Source: Serratia silvae | Lineage (GTDB): Bacteria > Pseudomonadota > Gammaproteobacteria > Enterobacterales > Enterobacteriaceae | Direction: 5' to 3' | Assembly: GCF_023282985.1 (NCBI RefSeq) | Contig: NZ_JAGQDC010000001.1 | Span: 372,001-436,000, forward strand | DNA length: 64,000 bases | Shown here: one piece after another, positions 1 through 9,134 of the stretch | Position numbering within the stretch: position 1 is the stretch's first letter | How the letters are laid out: the number at the start of each line of letters is the position of its first letter | The notes under the pieces: generated by a model | Told to the model about the DNA's origin: nothing | Database searches by the model: none | Seen by the model: the letters and a program-made list of their open reading frames with translations, nothing else | Position numbers and translations under genes: made by a program

Positions 1-2130
1 GGCCCAGGCTAAGGAAAGCCCGTCGTAGGTGGAGGTGCCACGGCCAATCTCATCCATCAACACCAGGCTGTTTTCCGTGGCGTTATGCAGGATATTGGCA
101 GTCTCGGTCATTTCGACCATGAAGGTTGAGCGGCCAGAAGCCAGATCGTCTGCTGCACCCACGCGGGTAAAGATGCGATCTACCGGCCCTATGGTGGCCT
201 TTGCCGCCGGAACATAGCTACCGATATGTGCCAGCAACACAATCAGTGCCGTTTGACGCATATAGGTACTTTTACCGCCCATATTCGGGCCAGTAATGAT
301 CAGCATACGGCGCTGCGGTGAAAGGGAAACCGGGTTGGCAATAAAGGGTTCTTTCAACACCTGTTCCACCACCGGGTGGCGGCCATCCACGATGCGAATG
401 CCGGGCTGCTCGCTGATGGTTGGGCAAGCGTAGTTCAACGTTTCGGCACGTTCCGCCAGGTTGGCTAATACATCCAGCTCGGCCAAGGCTGCGGCGCTCT
501 GTTGCAGTTGCTCCAGGTGCGGCAACAGCAGATCGAACAGCTCGTCATACAGCCCTTTTTCGATCGCCAAGGCTTTCCCTTTTGAGGTCAGTACCTTGTC
601 TTCATACTCTTTCAGCTCGGGAATGATGTAGCGTTCCGCATTCTTCAGCGTTTGGCGGCGCACATAGTGGATCGGCACCAGATGGCTCTGGCCACGGCTG
701 ACCTGAATGTAGTAACCATGTACGCCGTTGAAACCGACCTTTAGCGTATCCAGACCCAGCTTCTCGCGCTCGCGGATCTCCAGACGATCCAGATAGTCGG
801 TAGCACCGTCGGCTAGCGACCGCCATTCATCCAGTTCTTCGTTATAACCCGGGGCAATCACGCCGCCATCACGGACCAACACCGGTGGGGCTTCTACGAT
901 GGCGCGCTCCAGCAGTGCTTGCAATTCGTCAAACTGGCCGACCTGTGACAGCAGCTTTTGCATCTGTGGCGCTTCGGCGCTTTCCAGCAGGGCGCGGATA
1001 TCTGGCAACTGTTGGAAGGCATGACGCATACGAGCCAGATCCCGTGGACGCGCCGTGCGCAGCGCCAAACGGGCAAGAATACGTTCCAGATCGCCAACCT
1101 GACGCAGGGGTTGCTGCAAATCACTGCTCATTGGCTGCAATGCGGCGATGGCCTGTTGGCGGTTATTCAGTACCTGGACGTCGCGAGTGGGCATATGTAA
1201 CCAGCGCTTGAGCATACGGCTACCCATTGGGGTAACGGTGCGGTCAAGGATCGCGGCCAGGGTATTTTCACTGCCGCCAGACAGGCTTTGGGTGATCTCC
1301 AGGTTACGGCGGGTGGCCGCATCCATAATGATGCCGTCTTGCTGACGTTCCATGGTGAGGCCACGGATATGCGGCAACGAGGTACGCTGGGTATCTTTGA
1401 CATATTGCAGCAGGCAGCCTGCTGCACGCAGTGCCTGATGGGCCTGCTCGACGCCAAAGCCGGTCAGGTCGCGGGTGCCGAACTGCAGGTTCAACTGCTG
1501 ACGTGCAGTATCCAGCTCAAATTCCCACAGCGGGCGACGGCGCAGACCGTGGCGCGGTTCGATCAGCGCCATGTGCTCGAAGTTTTCCGGGTAGAGTAAC
1601 TCAGCAGGATTGGTACGTTGCAGTTCGGCCGCCATGGTTTCAAGATCTTCAGGCTGGGCGATGCGGAAGCGGCCGGAGCTGAGATCCAATGTGGCATAAC
1701 CAAAGCCGCGGCCATCCTGCCAGATGGCGGCCAGCAGGTTGTCCTGGCGTTCTTGCAGCAAGGCTTCATCGGTAATGGTGCCTGGGGTAACGATGCGCAC
1801 TACTTTACGTTCGACCGGGCCTTTGCTGGTGGCCGGATCGCCAATCTGCTCACAGATGGCGGCCGATTCCCCAAGCTGTACCAGCTTGGCGAGGTAGTTT
1901 TCCACCGCATGGTGGGGGACACCCGCCATTGGGATGGGTTCACCCGCTGAAGCACCGCGTTTGGTCAGCGAAATATCCAGTAGCTGAGAGGCGCGTTTGG
2001 CATCGTCATAGAACAGCTCGTAGAAATCCCCCATCCGATAGAACAGCAAGATCTCTGGATGCTGTGCCTTAAGGCGCAGGTATTGCTGCATCATGGGGGT
2101 GTGCGAATCGAGTTTTTCGGTGCTTGTCAT
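1..2130 (-). CDS. mutS: DNA mismatch repair protein MutS (3' end cut by window edge)
   Basis: MutS recognises mismatches and small loops in DNA and, with ATP, recruits MutL for strand repair. The minus-strand frame is open from the ATG at 2128-2130 to base 1, giving 710 codons; the family is about 850 residues, so roughly 140 C-terminal residues lie outside. The N-terminus contains the mismatch-binding stretch [11 protein letters not shown]. Near the left edge the frame has the Walker A motif [10 protein letters not shown], and the Walker B/signature region [14 protein letters not shown] falls at the edge itself. I checked the reading frame at several points and found no stop or shift. Upstream sequence GGAAACGGTAACGTT gives a weak ribosome site. 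The gene is transcribed away from the fimbrial region. The identification is secure. Confidence 0.97.
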   Translation of the reverse strand, partial: MTSTEKLDSHTPMMQQYLRLKAQHPEILLFYRMGDFYELFYDDAKRASQLLDISLTKRGASAGEPIPMAGVPHHAVENYLAKLVQLGESAAICEQIGDPATSKGPVERKVVRIVTPGTITDEALLQERQDNLLAAIWQDGRGFGYATLDLSSGRFRIAQPEDLETMAAELQRTNPAELLYPENFEHMALIEPRHGLRRRPLWEFELDTARQQLNLQFGTRDLTGFGVEQAHQALRAAGCLLQYVKDTQRTSLPHIRGLTMERQQDGIIMDAATRRNLEITQSLSGGSENTLAAILDRTVTPMGSRMLKRWLHMPTRDVQVLNNRQQAIAALQPMSSDLQQPLRQVGDLERILARLALRTARPRDLARMRHAFQQLPDIRALLESAEAPQMQKLLSQVGQFDELQALLERAIVEAPPVLVRDGGVIAPGYNEELDEWRSLADGATDYLDRLEIREREKLGLDTLKVGFNGVHGYYIQVSRGQSHLVPIHYVRRQTLKNAERYIIPELKEYEDKVLTSKGKALAIEKGLYDELFDLLLPHLEQLQQSAAALAELDVLANLAERAETLNYACPTISEQPGIRIVDGRHPVVEQVLKEPFIANPVSLSPQRRMLIITGPNMGGKSTYMRQTALIVLLAHIGSYVPAAKATIGPVDRIFTRVGAADDLASGRSTFMVEMTETANILHNATENSLVLMDEIGRGTSTYDGLSLAWA

Positions 2131-2907
2131 AACGTTACCGTTTCCAATCCATTGAATTTAAAGTTGATTGTGATATTCGTTGTCATCATTGGGTATCACG
2201 TCGCCTCATTAAAAAAACCGCCAAAACGTTCAGGATGAGCAAAAGTCAGCGCTGCTCAAATAAATCAATCGGTTGGTCAAGGGATCGAGCATATATGACC
2301 GGCAAACAGGCTGGCAAACCTTTGTCGTTCAAAGCCTGCGTAATGATGAGATTGGCGGATAAAATCCACGCCAAACTCGGCAAGATCCTAGGTTTACATG
2401 CCGTAGCATCAGGATCTTTTTTCAGCCGCTATACTAGCCCAGCAGACAATAGGCTGTCACAGCCAAAAATTGGAAGCATTACGCAAACTGCGCTTGTAAT
2501 AGGTCGAATAGGTTACATCGCTGAAGTTAAACAGTAAGGAAGGGGTTGAAAGAAGCAAGGGGCGTTCTCAGCTTTAAAGCGTGGTCTCCATAAAGTGAAT
2601 CGTTAATGTCACACCCTCTCTTGCTGCTCAGCTTCCAAGCGGAAATAACCGGCAGCGCCAGATGGCTCTGTACCTGATGATCCATTGCTATGCACAACCC
2701 CCCCTCCGTAGTTAATCAACGGGGTGTCGCCAACGCCATTTCCTCCGGCTGATGGCCAATCACCACCAGGTGACTTTCATGGCTGGCGCTGCCCACCAGC
2801 GCCCCGTTTAGCTCGGTGAGGGAATGCCTGCGGTCTAAGAGCTTTGTCATTGTTATTGGGCGTGTGGAGTGATTTATCGAATCCCCCCATCCCCGTATCG
2901 CATCATT
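2131..2907. other. Intergenic region, no convincing gene; possible decayed remnant on minus strand
   Basis: This 777-bp stretch separates mutS from the FidL-like gene. On the minus strand the ATG at 2850 opens a 44-codon frame (starts MTKLLDRRHSLTELNGALVG, contains LVVIGHQPEEMAL). It ends in a stop, and protein-like sequence continues in the same frame to about 2580. That pattern suggests a decayed gene, but I cannot name the parent. A plus-strand frame of 100 codons at 2235-2537 has no ribosome site and unusual composition, and I do not accept it. The left part must hold the mutS promoter, which I could not place. Confidence 0.3.
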
Positions 2908-3384
2908 TCACTTACGTGCACAGTAAAATGACGGCACCTGTCCGGTAGAAAAAACATACCCTGCTTCCGATACCGGGTAAACGGTGAAGTCGAACTTCAG
3001 TCCCGGTTGTAGGTAAAACAGAGGGAGGTAACGGGCGATATCTTCGGTTTTACTGTTATCGGCCGGTGTTGTCACCGTAGACGTTGATTGTAGGTGATAA
3101 AGGCCCTCTTTCTGATTAAATGTAAAGTAACTCTTCCTGCTGACGCCGGTGGTTTTGTCGCCCTGTCTCAGGTTTCCCTTCAGAGTGGCGATACCGTCAT
3201 TACCTTGGAGGATAAAGTTAAACGCGAGAGCCAGCTCCGCATCATCTTTGTCAATCACCAGCAAGGCTTCACAGCTAAAATGTGTTTGTTGATATTGGCT
3301 ATAGAGGTGGTATGCCCCCATTGCGAGCAACAGGAATAACAAAGATAGCAGGGTAAATGTACCGAACAGTTGGGGTTTATTCAT
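2908..3384 (-). CDS. FidL-like single-pass membrane protein
   Basis: Residues 1-30 form a short N-terminus and one hydrophobic segment (about 8-27). The remaining 130 residues should be periplasmic and end in a Cys-containing tail (FYCARK). Length (158 residues) and architecture fit the FidL-like family, small membrane proteins encoded next to MarT/ToxR-type regulators. The start chosen is the ATG at 3382-3384. It overlaps the TAA of the upstream regulator by 8 bases and has GGAG about 10 bases upstream; a longer open frame to 3540 lies inside the regulator gene and is not used. Overlap implies translational coupling, so the protein probably works with that regulator, as ToxS-like partners do. 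The molecular function of FidL is not established. Confidence 0.7.
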   Translation of the reverse strand: MNKPQLFGTFTLLSLLFLLLAMGAYHLYSQYQQTHFSCEALLVIDKDDAELALAFNFILQGNDGIATLKGNLRQGDKTTGVSRKSYFTFNQKEGLYHLQSTSTVTTPADNSKTEDIARYLPLFYLQPGLKFDFTVYPVSEAGYVFSTGQVPSFYCARK

Positions 3385-4174
3385 TATGCTGCCACTCCAG
3401 ATGATATTCAGAAATACAGGTATTTTTTGAGCCTGAAGAAAAGGGTCGCTCACAGCGAATTGCTGAGGCGCGTGGAACCAATGGGTTAGTAGTGAAATAG
3501 ACAACCTCATGTTCATTACAGGTGAAGTTGTTTTGTGCAATAAATTGCATGTAGGACTTGAACGATGTCTGGTTACCTTGGAGATAGACAGAACACTGCT
3601 CTATGTTCCCTACGAAGTTAAAATTAGAGAAAAAATTTTTGTTCTCTGAGCTATTCCACACAGCAAACAGGGCAACACCGACACAAAAAGAGAGACTAAG
3701 CAATATTGCCCACACATATCGAGACAGAGGGAGGGGGAGATTATTCACTTTGCTCGATGTTAGCGGTTGGCTTTCCTCCGCAATAGGATGTTCTTCGGCA
3801 GTGACTGTACTGATGTCCGGCATTATTTTTGCTACTGGAACCGCAGAGGGGATGGTAAGGCCCTGGCGGGGAACTGTTTTTATCACTGCCTGTTCATATC
3901 CGGCGAGCTTTAACCCTTTGCGTAACATAAGGATGTTTTGGTAAAAGGTATTGTTAGACACCTCTAAACCATTTTTTTGCCATCCGGCTTCAAACAGATC
4001 TCGCTGCGGAATCAGTTCACCTTGATGGCTTAATAATAGCCGAAGGCAGCGTGAGGCTGCAATAAATAGCGTGATTCTCTCACCGTTGACACGAGAGTAA
4101 AGCAAGTTTTCCTCTGGCCAAAATTCAACAGCGTCACCTATGAGGTAATAACAATCGTTACAGTTACTAGTCAT
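3377..4174 (-). CDS. ToxR/CadC-like membrane-anchored transcriptional regulator
   Basis: The N-terminal ~100 residues form an OmpR-type winged helix (motifs ASRCLRLLL, DLFEAGWQKNG, NTFYQNI, KTVPRQGLTIP). A variable linker follows, then one transmembrane segment (YVWAILLSLSFCVGVALFAVW) and a periplasmic domain of about 85 residues with four cysteines. This is the ToxR/CadC/MarT plan, in which an outside signal controls DNA binding directly at the membrane. The start at 4174 is preferred because AAGGAAG lies about 8 bases upstream; the alternative ATG at 4207 lacks a site. The gene overlaps the FidL-like gene by 8 bases. A paralogue sits at 24722-25540. Control of the adjacent fimbrial genes is inference from position. 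Confidence 0.8.
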   Translation of the reverse strand: MTSNCNDCYYLIGDAVEFWPEENLLYSRVNGERITLFIAASRCLRLLLSHQGELIPQRDLFEAGWQKNGLEVSNNTFYQNILMLRKGLKLAGYEQAVIKTVPRQGLTIPSAVPVAKIMPDISTVTAEEHPIAEESQPLTSSKVNNLPLPLSRYVWAILLSLSFCVGVALFAVWNSSENKNFFSNFNFVGNIEQCSVYLQGNQTSFKSYMQFIAQNNFTCNEHEVVYFTTNPLVPRASAIRCERPFSSGSKNTCISEYHLEWQHNE

Positions 4175-4566
4175 TCCCTTTACTTCCTTGTTCAAAATCA
4201 CGAGCATTATTAAAACAAAAATTCACGGTTAGCATACAATTTATCAAATAAGATTTTTCTTATTGGTTACTAAAGCGTCACCGTTTAATCGCTAGGATTC
4301 AGGCGTGTCCTGGCCTTGTGCTATAAAATCTACCAAGAATTTTCTGATTAGTAAATTGATTAATGTGAGCTAAGACTCAAATATTACGCTCTAAGGATGT
4401 TCTTAAGGTTTATTGATCTTAAGTGAAATTTTTATCAACATGTTGATTATGTTGGTTTTTTTTATTGCTTAAATTAAATTTCTCAGGTTGATATAAATTG
4501 ATTATGACATTGGCTATCCGGTCGCTAACATGCATCCAACTTTTCAGCGATAGTGGTGGGAAGCAG
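4175..4566. promoter_or_regulatory. Divergent intergenic region with paired CTTAAG sites
   Basis: This AT-rich region separates the ToxR-like gene (leftward) from the LuxR-type gene (rightward) and must contain both promoters. It carries two copies of the palindrome CTTAAG at 4402-4407 and 4418-4423, with start points 16 bp apart, a possible regulator-binding arrangement. The sequence between 4430 and 4500 is very AT-rich, as expected for H-NS-controlled fimbrial regulators. I could not assign -35 or -10 boxes with confidence, and there is no protein-coding signal beyond short frames. Confidence 0.3.
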
Positions 4567-5238
4567 ATGTACGATAGCCGATATGGATTTGGCGATGAGT
4601 TTAGTAGTGTTAAGGATGACTGGCACGGTGCGGACGAATATGATTTTGATGATCATAGTGAAGATATCAGTGAGATTTCGTTCCATATATCCAGCAATAA
4701 TAGCTACTTCTTACAAGGTATCAGATGTAGCTTGCTTAAGTTGCAGCAGCAACACAGTCATATTACCTTCGAGCAGACGATATCGGATGGCTCGGCACGT
4801 AGTGCATTACTGATTAGCGAAATGATACGCGAAAAGAAAAGCAAAGCGTTGATGGTGGTGATTGCCAGTACTGCATTATTGAATATATTGTCGCTAAGTA
4901 TAGAACCGCGTTACAGAGATCGGGTTGTTTTTATTGCGACCAATGAGTGCTGTACTGCGTTGTTGACACAGATTGCCGATTCGCCGAATACGACATGGGC
5001 AAGGCGTGGCAAATTTACTCCTAAAGGGACACTGGCTGCGTTAAGTAACAGAGAGAAACGAATTTGTTATTATCTGTTCCGCGGTTATACGCCAAAAATG
5101 ATCGGTGCGATTTTAGGAATTAATATTAAAACGGTCAGCAGTCATCGCGTGTCCGTTATGAAGAAAATTGGTTGCACCAATAAGATAGGTTTATATAAGA
5201 CCTTGCGGGTCTATTACGGTACCAGCGTGGAAGGCTGA
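4567..5238 (+). CDS. LuxR/FixJ-type helix-turn-helix regulator (fimbria-associated)
   Basis: The last ~60 residues form a LuxR-type DNA-binding domain: LSNREKRICYYLFRGYTPKMI, then ILGINIKTVSSHR and VMKKIGCTNKIGLYK. The first ~150 residues resemble a response-regulator fold only loosely. No acidic pocket with a phospho-accepting Asp is evident, so control is probably not by ordinary phosphorylation. I prefer the ATG at 4567, preceded by GTGGGAAG; an ATG at 4498 would add 23 residues but has no ribosome site. The gene lies 161 bp upstream of an MR/P-like fimbrial operon in the same direction and is followed by a terminator hairpin. It is the natural candidate regulator of that operon, which is inference from position. 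Confidence 0.78.
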   Translation: MYDSRYGFGDEFSSVKDDWHGADEYDFDDHSEDISEISFHISSNNSYFLQGIRCSLLKLQQQHSHITFEQTISDGSARSALLISEMIREKKSKALMVVIASTALLNILSLSIEPRYRDRVVFIATNECCTALLTQIADSPNTTWARRGKFTPKGTLAALSNREKRICYYLFRGYTPKMIGAILGINIKTVSSHRVSVMKKIGCTNKIGLYKTLRVYYGTSVEG

Positions 5239-5275
5239 CCGTTATAACCTGCCTTGAGTGCCACAAGTATAAAAA

Positions 5276-5323
5276 ATGAAGCAACGACCTCATTGACTAA
5301 TGGGGGGGCGCTTCATGTTTTTT
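5276..5323 (+). terminator. Rho-independent terminator after LuxR-type gene
   Basis: ATGAAGC (5276-5282) pairs with GCTTCAT (5310-5316). An inner pairing of CCTCATT with AATGGGG extends the stem, and GTTTTTT follows. It separates the regulator from the fimbrial operon. Confidence 0.7.
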
Positions 5324-5336
5324 GTAGTACCCCAGA

Positions 5337-5371
5337 CCATGCTTGGCATGGGTGGTTATTAGTTGTTTATA
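5337..5371 (+). promoter_or_regulatory. Candidate promoter and palindrome upstream of MR/P-like operon
   Basis: A palindrome CCATGCTTGGCATGG spans 5337-5351. It overlaps a possible -35 box TTGGCA (5343-5348), which is followed after 17 bp by a weak -10 (TTTATA, 5366-5371). The major subunit ATG is at 5400. The palindrome over the -35 could be an operator. The promoter call is tentative because the -10 matches only three of six consensus positions. Confidence 0.35.
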
Positions 5372-5399
5372 TCAATTTATTTAATAAAGGAATAGAAAT

Positions 5400-5948
5400 A
5401 TGAAACTGAACAAATTCATGGTTGCCGCAATCGCTTTGGGTTTTGTTTCTGCTGCCAATGCTGCACCAAAGGATCAGGGCCATGGCACAATCGAATTTTA
5501 CGGTTCCATCATTGATGCGCCTTGCTCTATCGCCCCAGGCGATGACAACCAGCGTATCCCTATGGGCCAGATCGCTAACGTGGCGCTGAAAGACGGCGGT
5601 AAATCTACCCCTGAAAACTTCTATATCCACTTGGAAAACTGTGATGTAACTACCGGTAAATCGGTAACCACTACTTTCACTGGTCCAACTTCTGCGGGTA
5701 ACGCTAATCTGTTTGGTATCACCGGTACTGCTCGTGGCGCTAGCCTGGCTATCACCGATGGTAGCGGCACTCTGATCAAAGCGGGTCAACCAACTGCTCC
5801 ACAGACCATCCAGAATCACACCAACATCCTGAACTTCTCTGCTTACCTGCAGGGTGACATGAATGGCGGTGAAGACGGTAAATCTGCTGCAGAAATCGTC
5901 CCAGGTGACTTCAGCACCACCACTACCTTTACCCTGACTTACCCGTAA
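5400..5948 (+). CDS. Major fimbrial subunit (MrpA/PapA-like)
   Basis: This 182-residue pilin begins with a signal peptide (residues 1-21, ending SAANA). The mature part shows the pilin fold: a donor-strand segment with HGTIEFYGSIIDAPC, the conserved disulfide cysteines at about residues 42 and 81 (DAPCSIAP and ENCDVT), and the typical last strand TTFTLTYP. AAAGGA sits about 9 bases before the ATG. It is first in an eight-gene operon and is followed at once by a strong hairpin, as expected for an abundantly produced major subunit. Subunits are carried by the periplasmic chaperone and polymerised at the usher. Resemblance to MR/P and Pap pilins is from order and motifs. Confidence 0.9.
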   Translation: MKLNKFMVAAIALGFVSAANAAPKDQGHGTIEFYGSIIDAPCSIAPGDDNQRIPMGQIANVALKDGGKSTPENFYIHLENCDVTTGKSVTTTFTGPTSAGNANLFGITGTARGASLAITDGSGTLIKAGQPTAPQTIQNHTNILNFSAYLQGDMNGGEDGKSAAEIVPGDFSTTTTFTLTYP

Positions 5949-5971
5949 GTTTTAACCGGTTAAACGGTCAC

Positions 5972-5998
5972 ACATGCGGGGAAACCCGCATGTTTATT
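5972..5998 (+). terminator. Attenuator hairpin after the major subunit of fimbrial operon 1
   Basis: ACATGCGGG (5972-5980), loop GAAA, CCCGCATGT (5985-5993) form a perfect 9-bp stem followed by TTATTCTT. It lies between the major and second subunit genes. It probably ends a fraction of transcripts and protects the 3' end of the pilin mRNA, giving more major subunit than assembly proteins. Confidence 0.7.
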
Positions 5999-6031
5999 CT
6001 TAAGGTCATGGTGTCGAAGGGAATTAACGGC

Positions 6032-6568
6032 GTGAACAAAATGGAATATATCGTGGCGAGTTGCCTGTTCAGCGCTCTGTTTTGCGTAACAGCAACAGCG
6101 GAAACGTTAATGGGACGGGGCCGTGTCGTCATGGAAGGCAGCATTATTGAAACTGCCTGCGCCATTGAGATGAGCAGCCGTGAGCAGGTTATTGAGATGA
6201 TCACCGTTCCTGCGTCACAGATTGCTCAGGATGGGCATGGTATCGCTAAACCTTTTGTCATTCGTTTAATTAACTGCACCCTGCCACGTTTCGATCCCTC
6301 TATGCCCGATTGGCAGGCATTCCGCGTTACTTTTGATGGTATCAAGGATGGCGCTTTACTGGGTATTGAAGGCGAGGCCCAAGGCGTTGGGCTACAGATT
6401 AAAGACCAATCAGGCAACATCGCATTACCCGGCGTCGCTATGCCCCTGGCAGAGTTAAGCTCCGGAGATAAGCTGCTGCAATACACCATAAACCTGTTGC
6501 CGAATCACCAGATACTGCGAGCCGGTGAGTATCGCTCCACCGTGCGTTTCAAGATGGATTATTACTGA
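6032..6568 (+). CDS. Minor fimbrial subunit (MrpB/PapH-position)
   Basis: A pilin-fold protein of 178 residues if started at the GTG at 6032, which has AAGGGA nine bases upstream and gives a compact signal peptide (MEYIVASCLFSALFCVTATA). An ATG at 5990 lies inside the hairpin and is unlikely; an ATG at 6041 is also possible. Conserved cysteines occur in IIETACAIEM and LINCTLP, and the protein ends with the strand RFKMDYY. Second place in an MR/P-like operon corresponds to MrpB or PapH, the subunit thought to end rod growth and anchor the fibre. That role is inferred from position alone. Confidence 0.75.
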   Translation: MNKMEYIVASCLFSALFCVTATAETLMGRGRVVMEGSIIETACAIEMSSREQVIEMITVPASQIAQDGHGIAKPFVIRLINCTLPRFDPSMPDWQAFRVTFDGIKDGALLGIEGEAQGVGLQIKDQSGNIALPGVAMPLAELSSGDKLLQYTINLLPNHQILRAGEYRSTVRFKMDYY

Positions 6569-6585
6569 TAAACGGAATTTTATCG

Positions 6586-9120
6586 ATGGCCAAACCTGTT
6601 GCGAATTCTACTTTCCGGCTGCGCGGATTGTGGGTCTGTATTGCCTTATCGCTGGGAAGCCCGGTTTATCTTACTCATGCCGCAGATGATATCCAGTTCA
6701 ATACTGATGTGTTGGATATAAAAGATCGGGAAAATCTCGATCTCAGCCATTTCTCCCGTGGTGGCTATATTATGCCAGGGACTTACACCATGGCGGTGTT
6801 TCTCAACCGGCAGCAAATAGCGGAGCGTCCAATCACCTTCGCCCCATCTGAAGAAGACCCTAAAAGCAGCTTACCTTGCCTGACGCCTGAACTGATCGAT
6901 CTGTTTGGCCTGAGAGACAACGTGCTCAAGAACATTGTCTGGGAAAACGATCGGCAATGTATCGATCTAAAAAGTATCCCAGGATTGATGGCTCGAGGCG
7001 ACTTGGCGACTTCGTCCCTGCAGCTCAGCGTGCCGCAAGCCTATCTTGAATACAGTTCTGAGGATTGGGATCCGCCTTCCCGTTGGGATAATGGTATTCC
7101 AGGTGTGTTGTTTGACTACAACCTGAATTTCCTGACCTCGCGCCAGCAGCACCAGGATCAGGCCTATAGCCTGAGTGGTAATGGGACCACCGGGGCCAAC
7201 CTTGGCTCTTGGCGTCTGCGCGCCGATTGGCAGTTGCAGATGAAGAATCAGTCTGGTAGCAACGGCGAAAATAGCCTGGACTGGAGCCGTTATTACGCTT
7301 ATCGCGCCTTACCCAAGCTGCTTGCCCGCCTGACGGTGGGGGAGAATTTTCTTAATTCCGATATTTTCGACAGCTTCCGCTTCACCGGCGTCACGCTCAA
7401 TACCGATGACAACATGCTGCCACCGAACCTGCGCGGCTATGCCCCAGAAGTGAGTGGCGTAGCCAAAAGCAACGCCAAAGTGACTATCAGCCAGCAGGGC
7501 CGCGTGTTGTATGAAACTCAGGTCGCTCCAGGCCCGTACCGCATTCAGGATTTAAATGATGCGGTGTCCGGCCAACTACAGGTTCGCGTTGAGGAGCAGG
7601 ATGGCAGCGTGCAGGAGTTCTCTGTGAACACCGCCAGCATCCCTTATCTGACCCGTCCAGGTTCGTTGCGCTATAAACTCGCAGCAGGACGGCCGACCGA
7701 TTGGAAACACAACGTTACCGGGTCACTGTTCTCTACCGGCGAATTCTCCTGGGGGGTTAGCAACGGCTGGTCACTGTACGGTGGCGGCGTGGGGAGCGAC
7801 GACTATAACGCGTTGGCGCTCGGGGTTGGCCGCGATCTAATGATGCTGGGCGCTCTGTCGTTCGATGTCACCCAATCCAGGGCTAATTTACCGCAGCAGG
7901 GATCGCTGTTTGGTAACTCTTACCGCCTCAGTTATTCCAAACGTTTTGACGATTATGACAGCCAGGTGACTTTTGCCGGCTATCGCTTCTCCGAACGCAA
8001 CTTCATGAACATGAGCGAATTTTTGGACGCTCGGACTACCGGTTACCGCGCTCAGAGCAGCAAGGAGATGTATACCGTTACGTTCAATAAGCAATTTGTC
8101 GATCTGGGCCTGAGCACTTTTATTAATTACAGCCACCAGACCTATTGGAATGACAGTGCCAACGATCATTATAACCTGTCGCTGGCGAGATACTTCGATC
8201 TGGGGAAGTTCAAGGATCTTAACCTCTCGTTGACCGCCTATCGTAACAAATTTAACGGCACCAACGACGACGGCATGTATCTGGCGATCACCATTCCCTG
8301 GAGCCACTCCGGTTCCATCACCTACAGCGGGTCATGGGATCGCAATGAAAATACTCACCAGGTGGGCTATTTCGGCCGCGTGAATAACGCCGACTCTTAT
8401 CAGATCAGTGCGGGTAGTGCCCGTCAAGGTGCGGTTGCCAGCGGTTACTACACCCACTTGGGCAATAACGCACAAGTGAGCGCCAACGCGGGTTATCAAG
8501 CTGGGCGCTCCAGTTCTCTGGGCATGTCGCTGCAAGGTGGCATGACGGCGACCGCGGAAGGGGCAGCTCTGCACCGGATTGGCATGCCAGGCGGAACGCG
8601 CATTTTATTGGATACCGACGGGGTCGCAGGTGTTCCTCTGCGCGGCTATGGCTCAACCACCTTATCCAACCGCTTTGGTAAAGCCGTGGTGGCGGACATC
8701 AACAGCTACTACCGCAACCAACTCAGCATCGATCTGAACGCGCTGGACGACAAGACTGAAGCGATCAGCTCGGTGCAGCAGGCGACATTGACCGAAGGGG
8801 CGATTGGTTTGCGCCGGTTTGAAGTGGTTGCCGGTGAAAAAGCGATGGCGGTAGTTCGTTTGGCTGATGGGACATCACCGCCTTTCGGTGCCACGGTACA
8901 AAATAGCAAGAAGCGGGACGTTGGCATTATCAACGATGACGGCAGCGTTTACCTGAGCGGCATTCAGCCCGGAGCCAGGATGACCACCAATTGGAATGGC
9001 ATCACCCAGTGCGAAATAACGCTGCCAATGCATATCCCACAGAACGGGACACAGAATTTACTGCTGCCTTGTCGGCCAATCGCCGCTGGGGAAAATCCGG
9101 TAACGGAAAACAGAAGCTGA
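6586..9120 (+). CDS. Outer-membrane fimbrial usher (MrpC/PapC-like)
   Basis: This is an 844-residue usher. A signal peptide (about residues 1-32) precedes the N-terminal chaperone-binding domain (FNTDVLDIKDRENLDLSHFSRG). The 24-strand barrel region follows, with an internal plug (NAKVTISQQGRVLYETQVAPGP is its typical start). The C-terminal domains contain PFGATVQNSKK, GSVYLSGI and the Cys-containing tail QCEITLP. The usher forms the pore through which chaperone-subunit complexes are secreted and polymerised. The stop is 14 bases before the chaperone ATG. Order usher then chaperone matches Pap and MR/P operons and differs from the type 1 locus downstream. The length is normal for the family. 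Confidence 0.95.
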   Translation: MAKPVANSTFRLRGLWVCIALSLGSPVYLTHAADDIQFNTDVLDIKDRENLDLSHFSRGGYIMPGTYTMAVFLNRQQIAERPITFAPSEEDPKSSLPCLTPELIDLFGLRDNVLKNIVWENDRQCIDLKSIPGLMARGDLATSSLQLSVPQAYLEYSSEDWDPPSRWDNGIPGVLFDYNLNFLTSRQQHQDQAYSLSGNGTTGANLGSWRLRADWQLQMKNQSGSNGENSLDWSRYYAYRALPKLLARLTVGENFLNSDIFDSFRFTGVTLNTDDNMLPPNLRGYAPEVSGVAKSNAKVTISQQGRVLYETQVAPGPYRIQDLNDAVSGQLQVRVEEQDGSVQEFSVNTASIPYLTRPGSLRYKLAAGRPTDWKHNVTGSLFSTGEFSWGVSNGWSLYGGGVGSDDYNALALGVGRDLMMLGALSFDVTQSRANLPQQGSLFGNSYRLSYSKRFDDYDSQVTFAGYRFSERNFMNMSEFLDARTTGYRAQSSKEMYTVTFNKQFVDLGLSTFINYSHQTYWNDSANDHYNLSLARYFDLGKFKDLNLSLTAYRNKFNGTNDDGMYLAITIPWSHSGSITYSGSWDRNENTHQVGYFGRVNNADSYQISAGSARQGAVASGYYTHLGNNAQVSANAGYQAGRSSSLGMSLQGGMTATAEGAALHRIGMPGGTRILLDTDGVAGVPLRGYGSTTLSNRFGKAVVADINSYYRNQLSIDLNALDDKTEAISSVQQATLTEGAIGLRRFEVVAGEKAMAVVRLADGTSPPFGATVQNSKKRDVGIINDDGSVYLSGIQPGARMTTNWNGITQCEITLPMHIPQNGTQNLLLPCRPIAAGENPVTENRS

Positions 9121-9134
9121 ACGGAAAAAGACTG

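Noticed and set aside
2235-2537. A 100-codon plus-strand frame upstream of mutS
   Set aside because: It has no ribosome site, no recognisable motif and an odd composition, and it probably overlaps the mutS promoter region.
5239-5399. An MrpI-type invertible promoter before operon 1
   Set aside because: Only a terminator and a short palindrome are present; no spaced inverted repeats and no adjacent recombinase on that side.
8991-9134. Upstream extension of the operon 1 chaperone
   Set aside because: It overlaps the usher end and would place 48 non-signal residues before a good signal peptide at 9135.
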